Part shown: in pieces, positions 10,025-17,224 of the stretch
Numbering within the stretch: the first letter of the stretch is position 1
How the letters are laid out: each line of letters opens with the position of its first letter
Source: a bacterium
GTDB taxonomy: Bacteria > Acidobacteriota > Polarisedimenticolia > Polarisedimenticolales > Polarisedimenticolaceae
Direction: 5' to 3'
NCBI GenBank assembly: GCA_024226515.1
Contig: JAAELQ010000018.1
Location: 1-48,344, forward strand
Length of the DNA: 48,344 bases
Made by a program: the position numbers and the translations under genes
The notes under the pieces: generated by a model
Databases searched by the model: none
What the model saw: the letters and a program-made list of their open reading frames with translations, nothing else
Told to the model about the DNA's origin: nothing

Positions 10025-12223
10025 CTAGCGCGTCATCCGGCGCTCGATCTCTCCGACCAACCCATGCGTTCGAGGCGACGGTTCGAGTTGCGCCGCGCGG
10101 CGCGCCATGGCCAGCACGTCCTCGTCGACGCGTCCCGACGCCAGGTGGGACTGTGCCAGCAGGAAGTGGCCCAGGTATTCGGCCGGCTTCAGCTCGACGA
10201 CCTGGTGGAACGCCTCGACCGCGTCGATCGGCCGACGCAGCTGCATGCGCAAGATGCCCAGATTGACCCACGCCTCGAGGTGCGCCGGAAACTGCTCGAC
10301 CTCGCGCCGATAGTGTTCCTCGGCGGTCTGCGGGTCGTTGGTCGCCTCGGCGATCAGGGCCAGGTTGTAGTGCGCTCCCAGGATCCGCGGCTCGATCTCG
10401 AGCGCGCGGCCGATGTGCCGCCGGGCCGGCTCGAACGCGCGCCGGCGCAGGTAGGTGCTGCCGATCTCGTACTGCACGTAGGCGCTGTCGGGGTACTCCT
10501 CGGCCAGCTCGACCAGCAGCGCGACGGCGTCGTCGAAGCGCTCGAGACCGACGTAGACATCGGCCAGGCTCACCGACGCGCGCGTGTAGCGCGGCGAGTC
10601 CGCGACGAGCTGCTGCAGCAGCCCCAGAGCGACCTGCCAGTCCTGCTTGCCCACGTAGGACAGCGCCAGTTCGTGGCGCAAGACGTCGCCGCCCGGGTTG
10701 AGCGTCAACGCGTGCTCCAGCGACGCGATGGCGTCGTCGTAGGCCCCCAGCTTGCGCTGCGCCTCCGCGAGAAGGAGATACCCGTCGAGGTAGTTCGGCT
10801 CGCTGGCGATCGCCCGCTGGACCTCGGCGATCGCCTCCTCGAAACGTTCTTCCTGTAGGTACTGCGGCACGCGGTGCGCCACGCGCGAAAGCATCTTCAG
10901 CGAACCCGAGCGGCGCTTCGGATCCGGCAGGTCGCTGCCCTCCGCGGCGACCACCGACCCGACGTAGCCCAACGAGCGCAGGCGCTCCAGCGTCTCGGGG
11001 TCGAGCCCGCTCGTATCGGGCTCGGCCGCGTTTGCGCCCTCCGCGTCGACCAGCTCGTTCAACGCGTGGCGCAACTCGGCGACGCGATCGGGATGCAACG
11101 CGATCGCGTTGAACGACTCTCCCGGATCCTGCTCGAGATCGTACAGCTCGGGCTCGGGCGCCTCGATGAACTTGAAGCGCTCGTCGCGCATCGAACGCAG
11201 CTCGGCCCAACCGTAATGGAAGCGTGAGTACATCGTCTCGGCGTATGCCACGCGCGGGGCATCGGCGTCGCCGCGGATCAGCGGCATCAGACTACGACCG
11301 CGCACCGCGTCGGGAACCGGCACCCCGACATGGTCGAGAATCGTCGGCATCACATCGATCCCGCGCGCGAGAGCGGACACGACCCCGCGCTGCCGGCCGC
11401 GCGGCGTGCGCACGATCAGCGGCACGCGGATCGTCGGCTCGTAGAGGAAGATGCCGTGGTCCGGCTCTCGATGCTCCCCCAGCCCCTCGCCGTGGTCCGC
11501 CACGACCACGATCAGCGTCGACTCGTACAGCTCCTGCGCCTCGAGGTACTCGATGACGCGCCCCACCAGCGAGTCGGTGTACGCAACCTCGCCGGCGTAG
11601 GAGTCCTTGCCGTAGCGCCGTGCGTACTCGCCGGGAGGCTCGTAGGGGTAGTGCGGGTCGTAGAAGTGCATCCAGACGAAGAACGGCCGGTCGGCGGGTC
11701 GCCCATCCCACCACTCGATCGCCTCCCGCACGACCTCGGCCCCGTCGCGCTGCGCGCGCAGCGCCTCGGACTTGCGCTTGCCGACCGTCTCGAACTCGTC
11801 CGAGTAGGCCGCGAAGCCCTGATCCAGTCCCCAGTCGTGGTGCAGGACGAACGACCCCACCGCGGCGAAGGTCGCGTACCCCGCGTCTCGCAGCCCCTCT
11901 GCCAGCGTCGCCTCGCTCTCGTCGACGAAGTACCCGCCGTTGTCGTGAACGCCGTGTTCGACGGGCCAGCGTCCGGTCATCAACGACGCATGAGCCGGCA
12001 GCGTCAACGGAACGGAGGTGACCGCGCGGTCGAAGCGCACGCCCTCGGCCGCCAGCCGGTCCAGCGCGGGTGTCGCGATCGACGTGCTGCCGTAGGCGCC
12101 GAGATGGTCGGCGCGGGTCGTATCCAGCGTGATCAGCAGCACGTTCGGCGGCTCGTCCGGCACCGGGCCGGCGCTGCACGCGGGCAGCAACAACAACAGC
12201 AGCAGCAGTGCCCTGCGCATCAT
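10025..12223 (-). CDS. Sulfatase-fold lipoprotein with C-terminal TPR domain
   Basis: A 732-residue protein of the alkaline phosphatase superfamily (sulfatase family fold), last gene of a leftward operon. The lipobox is LLPAC (Cys16). Metal-site motifs are ITLDTTRADHLG (Asp34) and ADHGEGLGEH. The segment that in sulfatases reads C/S-x-P-S-R is T74-L-P-A-H, so the formylglycine Cys is replaced by Thr and the Arg by His. Sulfatase activity is therefore uncertain, and phosphodiester or phosphate transfer is possible. From about residue 420 the protein is TPR repeats (IASLEHALTLNPGG, ARRHIGRALEIEPR). The ATG overlaps the preceding stop (ATGA). The Leu-rich signal is encoded by a CAG/CAA-type trinucleotide run. 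Confidence 0.88.
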   Translation of the reverse strand: MMRRALLLLLLLLPACSAGPVPDEPPNVLLITLDTTRADHLGAYGSTSIATPALDRLAAEGVRFDRAVTSVPLTLPAHASLMTGRWPVEHGVHDNGGYFVDESEATLAEGLRDAGYATFAAVGSFVLHHDWGLDQGFAAYSDEFETVGKRKSEALRAQRDGAEVVREAIEWWDGRPADRPFFVWMHFYDPHYPYEPPGEYARRYGKDSYAGEVAYTDSLVGRVIEYLEAQELYESTLIVVVADHGEGLGEHREPDHGIFLYEPTIRVPLIVRTPRGRQRGVVSALARGIDVMPTILDHVGVPVPDAVRGRSLMPLIRGDADAPRVAYAETMYSRFHYGWAELRSMRDERFKFIEAPEPELYDLEQDPGESFNAIALHPDRVAELRHALNELVDAEGANAAEPDTSGLDPETLERLRSLGYVGSVVAAEGSDLPDPKRRSGSLKMLSRVAHRVPQYLQEERFEEAIAEVQRAIASEPNYLDGYLLLAEAQRKLGAYDDAIASLEHALTLNPGGDVLRHELALSYVGKQDWQVALGLLQQLVADSPRYTRASVSLADVYVGLERFDDAVALLVELAEEYPDSAYVQYEIGSTYLRRRAFEPARRHIGRALEIEPRILGAHYNLALIAEATNDPQTAEEHYRREVEQFPAHLEAWVNLGILRMQLRRPIDAVEAFHQVVELKPAEYLGHFLLAQSHLASGRVDEDVLAMARRAAQLEPSPRTHGLVGEIERRMTR

Positions 12224-14181
12224 CCCCCCCGCGCCAGATCGTCGAGCATCGCGCGCACGCGTCGTTCGTCCGACCCTTCGACCAGGGGCAACAGGCTGCG
12301 CAACGCCTGCTCGGCCCCCGCGACGTCGCCCGTTCTGCGGCGCACGAGAGCGAGATTGAACCACGCGTCCCCCAGCTCCGGGTCGACGGCGACCGTGCGC
12401 GTCCACGCCTCGAGCGCTCCGCCGACGTCCCCGCCCTGCATCCGCACGACGCCGAGACCGTTCCACGCCTCGGCCAGCTGCGGGTCGAGCTCGACCGCGC
12501 GCAGCAGAAAGGGGCGCGCTGCATCGTAGTCGCCCGAGGACATGCGGACGAGCGCCAGCCCCAGCTGCGCCTCGGCCGACCCCGGGTCGAGCTCCGAGGC
12601 ACGCTCGAAGCTCCGCCGCGCCTCCGCCGGCCGGCCGAGCGCCGCGAGGCTCTGGCCCAGCACGACGTGCGAGGCGGGATCCTCCGACGCGGCGTACGGC
12701 GCCACGACCTCGTGAGCCATGCGTGCGCGCCCCTCGTGGAGCAGCGCGCCCGCGACCAGCCGATGCAGGTACTCGTTGACGGGCCCGATCGATTCCAGGT
12801 GCGCGCGCAACCGCGTGTCGTCGTAGGCCGACCTCGGCTCGTCGTCGCCGTGCACGAACGACCACAGCGCCCGGGCATCGCCGATCTTCAGTTTCGGGTC
12901 CGGCAGCCCGGTGGCGTCGTCCGGCACGGCGCCGCCCCCGACGTAGCCCAGCGAGGCCAGCCGGCGCCGTTGTTCCGCGCCGATCTCGACGCGACGGCTC
13001 GCGCCGGGCCCGATCTCCTCCAGCGCCTGCAGCAACGCCACCGGAGCGTCGCGCGCGGCGAGCAGATTGCGTCGTTCGTCGGGGTCCGCGGCGAGATCGA
13101 ACAGCTCGGGGTTCGGCGCCTCGATGTAGTGGAACTCGTCCCGGATCGCCGAGCGCGTCTCGCTCCAGCCGTACTGGTAGCGGCCGAACATCGACTCGCC
13201 GTAGATCACGGACCGCTCGACCGACGTGTTCGGCCCGAGCAGGATGCGCCCGCCGACGGCGGGCCCGGCAACGCCGACGAGATCGAGCACCGTGGCGGCA
13301 ACGTCCGACAGTCCCACCGGCTCCGCTATGCGTTTGCCGGCCAGCTTCTCGTGCGGCAACTTGACCAGCAACGGAACCTGCAACGCCTCGCGGTAGAGCA
13401 GGATCCCGTGTTCCGCCTCGCCATGATCCCCGAGCCCCTCACCGTGGTCGGACAGCAGCACGATCAGCGACTCGTCGTACATCCCGACGCCGCGCAAGGC
13501 CTCGAGCAGCTCGCCGACGATCGCGTCCACGTGCCGCACCTCGGCGTCGTACGGCTCGCGTGCCGCGGAGGCGTAGGGCTCCGGCGCGTCGTACGGTGCG
13601 TGAGGCTCGAACAGATGCACGAACAGAAAGAACGGTCGCGACGCGTCACGCTGCTCGAGCCACGCCAGCGCGCGCCGCAGCGTCTGACGCCCCGGACGCT
13701 CGGCAAACGCGCGTCCCCCGCCGTGTGAGGCACCGATCTCGTCGTCGTACACCTCGAACCCGCGACCGATCCCCGTATCGCGGCGCAGGACCATCGACGA
13801 GACGAACCCTGCCGTCTGGTACCCGGCGCCCGCGAGCTGCGCGGCCAGCGTCGGCGGCGTCCCGTCCAGCGCGAATCCCCGGTTGTCACGCACACCGTGC
13901 CGCGGCGGCAGGAGGCCCGTGAACAGGCTGGTGTGTGACGGCAGCGTCAGCGGGCAATGGCTGTAGGCGCGCTCGAAGACGACGCTGTCCGCGCCCAGCG
14001 CGTCGATCTGCGGGGTCTCGCCTCCCGTGTAGCCGTACATCGACAACCGATCGGAGCGCAGTGTATCGATCGAGATCAACACGATCGGTGCCCCGTCGGC
14101 GACGGCCGCCTCGCGCGACGGCGTGCAGGCGGAGACGACCGCAATCCCCACCAGCAACACAACGACGCGCTGCGTCATCAT
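12220..14181 (-). CDS. Sulfatase-fold lipoprotein with C-terminal TPR domain
   Basis: A 653-residue paralogue of the 10025 protein, middle gene of the leftward operon. The lipobox is VVSAC (Cys19). Motifs are ISIDTLRSDRLSMYG (Asp39), CPLTLPSHTSLFTG (Thr79 at the nucleophile position, His83) and SDHGEGLGDHGEAEHG. A TPR tail of about 200 residues follows (ARRSFERASELDPGSAEA, LLRAVELDPQLAEA). Its stop overlaps the next start, and its start overlaps the protease stop, each by four bases, so the three proteins are probably made together. Active-site replacements match those of the other two copies, suggesting a shared non-sulfatase chemistry rather than decay. Confidence 0.88.
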   Translation of the reverse strand: MMTQRVVVLLVGIAVVSACTPSREAAVADGAPIVLISIDTLRSDRLSMYGYTGGETPQIDALGADSVVFERAYSHCPLTLPSHTSLFTGLLPPRHGVRDNRGFALDGTPPTLAAQLAGAGYQTAGFVSSMVLRRDTGIGRGFEVYDDEIGASHGGGRAFAERPGRQTLRRALAWLEQRDASRPFFLFVHLFEPHAPYDAPEPYASAAREPYDAEVRHVDAIVGELLEALRGVGMYDESLIVLLSDHGEGLGDHGEAEHGILLYREALQVPLLVKLPHEKLAGKRIAEPVGLSDVAATVLDLVGVAGPAVGGRILLGPNTSVERSVIYGESMFGRYQYGWSETRSAIRDEFHYIEAPNPELFDLAADPDERRNLLAARDAPVALLQALEEIGPGASRRVEIGAEQRRRLASLGYVGGGAVPDDATGLPDPKLKIGDARALWSFVHGDDEPRSAYDDTRLRAHLESIGPVNEYLHRLVAGALLHEGRARMAHEVVAPYAASEDPASHVVLGQSLAALGRPAEARRSFERASELDPGSAEAQLGLALVRMSSGDYDAARPFLLRAVELDPQLAEAWNGLGVVRMQGGDVGGALEAWTRTVAVDPELGDAWFNLALVRRRTGDVAGAEQALRSLLPLVEGSDERRVRAMLDDLARGG

Positions 14182-14927
14182 TTGCTTCCGTCGGCGAGCA
14201 TCCCGCGCAGGTCGTCGCGCCCGAGCGGTGTCGCCCAGTTGAGATCGAACTGACGCGGCGTTCTGCCCGGGCCGAACACGACGCCGACCACTTCGCCGGT
14301 GCGCTGCAGCAGGACCGGCGCGCCGCTGAATCCGGGAACGCCCGTCAGGTCGAGCAGCAACATCGGCCGGCCCTCGACCTGTAGCTCCGCGGACGAGATA
14401 TGCCCCGCGCGCAGGATCGGCACGTCGCGCGGTTGCTCGCCCTCGAGGACGGGAAACCCGGCCAGCATGACGGGCTCTCCGGTCAGCTCCGGTCCGAGGG
14501 GCGCCGCAGCGAGCTTCGGCGCCGCGACGCCGGCCAGGGCACAGCGCCCGCCGAGCGAGCTACCGACGCGCAGCAAGGCCAGATCGCGTTCGGCCGACTC
14601 GGCGACGATCCGGACCGGCAGCGTCACGACGCGATCTTCACGTTTTGGATCGAAAGCGCGGATCATCAGGTTGTCGCGCGGCACACCCTCGAGCACGTGC
14701 CGCGCCGTGGCGATCGTGCAGTCGGAGTTCACGAGAAAGCCGGTGCCGAGCCAGTTGAGCGCGATGCCCCCGTCGGCGACGGGAGTCCCCTGACCGATCA
14801 GGACCAGGGCCTCGCGCACCGAGCGGAACAGCTCGCCCGGCGACGACGGGGAACCCGCCCCGGAACGGGCGAGCGCGGGCAGGCCCAGGAGCAAAACGAT
14901 CGTCGTCAATAAGCTGAAGCGCCGCAT
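14178..14927 (-). CDS. Exported trypsin-like serine protease
   Basis: First gene of the leftward operon, 249 residues from ATG 14927; GTG at 14933, two codons earlier, is an alternative. A signal peptide (RRFSLLTTIVLLLGLPALA) precedes a chymotrypsin-fold domain. The catalytic triad can be placed: His77 in ATARHVLEG, Asp115 in AERDLALLRV, Ser201 in GVPGFSGAPVLL. GFSGAP instead of GDSGGP is seen in many bacterial Do-like and trypsin-like proteases. No PDZ domain follows, unlike DegP. Its place ahead of two sulfatase-fold genes suggests processing or quality control of those or other envelope proteins; that is inference. Confidence 0.85.
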   Translation of the reverse strand: MRRFSLLTTIVLLLGLPALARSGAGSPSSPGELFRSVREALVLIGQGTPVADGGIALNWLGTGFLVNSDCTIATARHVLEGVPRDNLMIRAFDPKREDRVVTLPVRIVAESAERDLALLRVGSSLGGRCALAGVAAPKLAAAPLGPELTGEPVMLAGFPVLEGEQPRDVPILRAGHISSAELQVEGRPMLLLDLTGVPGFSGAPVLLQRTGEVVGVVFGPGRTPRQFDLNWATPLGRDDLRGMLADGSK

Positions 14928-14949
14928 CTTCACCGTCGCGACCCCAGGA

Positions 14950-14955
14950 TACAAT
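14950..14955 (+). promoter_or_regulatory. Probable -10 element for the VWFA-related gene
   Basis: TACAAT is a near-consensus -10 box. A weak -35 (TTCACC, 14929-14934) lies 15 bases upstream. The box overlaps an in-frame ATG at 14954, which argues against that ATG as the start and for ATG 15026. Confidence 0.35.
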
Positions 14956-15025
14956 GCCTCGTTGTCGCGTCGTAATTCTTTGCCCCGTCGTGAGACCGGA
15001 CGTAAGATTGTCGCGAGGTCAAGCC

Positions 15026-17188
15026 ATGCCACGACAGCCGCGTCTCGGGCCCGGACTCGCGTTGCTCGCGACGCTGTTCGCCTCCGCCCTCTGCTCCTCG
15101 ACGCCGGCCGAACAGGCGGCCGAGCGAGTCTACGTCCCGCTGGTCGAGGTGCCGGTCCAGGTCACGCTGCGCGGAGAACCGGTCCGCGGCCTCACGGCCG
15201 ACAATTTCCGCATCCTGGATCGCAAGCGGCCGCAGGAGATCGTCGGGTTCCGCACGGTCGACCTCGAGCTGTTGACGCACGAGGACCCCGCTGCGTGGCG
15301 GGCCGAGCTGCCGCTGGCCTCCGTGCGCCATTTTCTCGTCGTCTTCGACCTGACGTTCGTCGACGTCAGCTCGCTGGCGCGGGCGCGCGACAGCGTGCTC
15401 GAGTGGGCCGCGGAGGAGCTGCATCCGGCCGACCTCGTCGCGGTGGCGACCTACTCGGTTTACAACGGTGCGGAGCTGATCCTCAACTTCACCTCCGATC
15501 GCACGCAGGTCGCGAAGGCCCTGCGCACGCTGGGCCTGCCGGCGCTGGTCGAGAAGACGATCGACCCGCTGAAGCTCGCACTGGGCCAGGAGCGGCTGGA
15601 TCGATTCGAGCTGAGCGAGCTGGACCAGCAGGGCGAGGTCACGCAGTCGATCACCTTCGACGAAGGCGTGCGCCAGGCCCCCCCGCTGGACGCGATCTAC
15701 TTCGGCGCCTACCAGCGGCTCGACGACGAACGGCGACGACACGACATCACGGCGTTGACTCGAACGTTCGGCGAGCTGGCGGAGCTCGCGCGACATGTCC
15801 GGGGCGCCAAGCACCTCATCTACCTCAGCGAGGGCTTCGACTCCGAACTGATCTTTGCCAGCCAGAACGCGCAGGACATCCAGATGATGAACTCGCAGAA
15901 CGAGACCGGCGCGATCTGGCGTATCGACTCGTCGAAGCGCTTCGGCAACGCGCCGATCCAGCAGTCGCTGGTCGACATGCTCGACGCCTTCCGCCGCGCG
16001 GACTGCGCGATCGAGGCGATCGACATCCGGACGCTCGGCTCCGAGGGCGGTAACAGAGTGCTGGCCGGTTCGGGCAACGGCCTCGACATCATGGCCGCGG
16101 AGACCGGCGGAGAGCTGCACCGCAACTTCGGCAGTATTCGCGGAGCGATGGCCGAGGTACTCGAGCGGACCAGCGTGACCTACCTGCTCGGCTTCAAGCC
16201 CGACCGACTGAAGCACGACGGCGAGTTTCACAAGCTGGCGGTCAAGCTCGAGGGCCTGCCCAAGCGGGCGCGAGTCCGGCACCGACCGGGCTACTACGCG
16301 CCGGACCCGGGCAGTTCCGACTCGGCGAGCGAGCGGTTGATCAAGGACGGCGAGCGGATCGTCCAGGGCGGAAACTCCGGACGGTTGCCGGCCTCGGTAT
16401 TCGCCACGGCGTTCCCCTACGCTGCCGACGCCGTGCATGTTCCGGTGCTGATCGAGGTCGGCGGACGCGAGCTGGTTGCCGGTGCGGACGGCGCTCGGCT
16501 GCAGGCCGAAGTCTACGGCTACGCGTTCGACTCCGCGGGATCGCTCGTCGGTTTCTTCAACCGCGCGATCGACGTGGACCTGACCAGGGCGCGATCGCTG
16601 CTCGAGTCCAGCGGGCTCAAGTACTTCGGCGAGCTCGTGCTGCCGCCGGGCGACTACTCGCTGCGCGTGCTGGTGCGCAATGTCGCCAGTGACGAGTACG
16701 CGCTGCGCAGCGCTCCGCTTCACGTCCCGTCCTTCGGCGAGACGCCGTTCGTGAGCGGCCCGCAGTTCCCCGAGCCGCGCGGCAAGTGGCTCCTCGCGCG
16801 GCGCAAGCGGGACGCGGGCGACACGTCGGGTCCGGCATTTCCGTTCATGCTCGGCGCCGAACCCTACCTGCCGGCGGTGCGCGTGGAGTTCGCGCCCGGC
16901 TCCGAGGGCTCGATGCTGTTGATGGCGCACGGGCTGGGAGCAGGAGACGTGCGGTTGCGGGCCCGCGTCCACGACTCCGGCGGGGCGGAGGTGGCGCGTT
17001 TCGCGCTGCAGTTGCTCGACCGGATGCCCACGGCCTATCCCCGGGCGGACCTGCTGCGCACGCGCTTCGGGCCGCGCAAGCTCCCGCCCGGAGACTACAC
17101 GCTCGCCGTCGACGTGCTGCGGGCGGAGGACGACGCGATCGCATCGCTCGAGACCCCGTTCTCGGTGGCGCAGGTCGCGACCGAGTAA
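15026..17188 (+). CDS. VWFA-related secreted protein (acidobacterial type)
   Basis: A 720-residue exported protein. The signal peptide is within residues 1-28 (LGPGLALLATLFASALCSST). Residues about 35-85 form the typical leading beta-domain (VPVQVTLRGEPVRGLTADNF), followed by a von Willebrand A-like domain from about 100 to 420 (RHFLVVFDLTFVDVSSLARA, HLIYLSEGFDS, VTYLLGFKP, RVRHRPGYYAP). The classic MIDAS DxSxS is not present; FDLTFVD sits there instead, so metal-dependent binding is doubtful. The C-terminal 300 residues are beta-rich and unassigned. ATG 15026 is preferred because GAGG lies 7 bases upstream and the signal peptide then begins at once. Confidence 0.85.
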   Translation: MPRQPRLGPGLALLATLFASALCSSTPAEQAAERVYVPLVEVPVQVTLRGEPVRGLTADNFRILDRKRPQEIVGFRTVDLELLTHEDPAAWRAELPLASVRHFLVVFDLTFVDVSSLARARDSVLEWAAEELHPADLVAVATYSVYNGAELILNFTSDRTQVAKALRTLGLPALVEKTIDPLKLALGQERLDRFELSELDQQGEVTQSITFDEGVRQAPPLDAIYFGAYQRLDDERRRHDITALTRTFGELAELARHVRGAKHLIYLSEGFDSELIFASQNAQDIQMMNSQNETGAIWRIDSSKRFGNAPIQQSLVDMLDAFRRADCAIEAIDIRTLGSEGGNRVLAGSGNGLDIMAAETGGELHRNFGSIRGAMAEVLERTSVTYLLGFKPDRLKHDGEFHKLAVKLEGLPKRARVRHRPGYYAPDPGSSDSASERLIKDGERIVQGGNSGRLPASVFATAFPYAADAVHVPVLIEVGGRELVAGADGARLQAEVYGYAFDSAGSLVGFFNRAIDVDLTRARSLLESSGLKYFGELVLPPGDYSLRVLVRNVASDEYALRSAPLHVPSFGETPFVSGPQFPEPRGKWLLARRKRDAGDTSGPAFPFMLGAEPYLPAVRVEFAPGSEGSMLLMAHGLGAGDVRLRARVHDSGGAEVARFALQLLDRMPTAYPRADLLRTRFGPRKLPPGDYTLAVDVLRAEDDAIASLETPFSVAQVATE

Positions 17189-17212
17189 CTCGTGGCGGCC
17201 CGGACCTCCTGT

Positions 17213-17218
17213 TACCAT
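17213..17218 (+). promoter_or_regulatory. Possible -10 element for leaderless expression
   Basis: TACCAT is followed by exactly 6 bases and then ATG 17225, with no Shine-Dalgarno sequence between. This TANNNT-N6-start spacing is that of leaderless promoters in several phyla. No clear -35 is visible. Confidence 0.3.
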
Positions 17219-17224
17219 CTTCCC

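Noticed and set aside
14954..15025. Upstream ATG 14954 as start of the VWFA-related protein
   Set aside because: It overlaps a TACAAT box and gives a Cys/Arg-rich tail before the signal peptide; ATG 15026 fits better.
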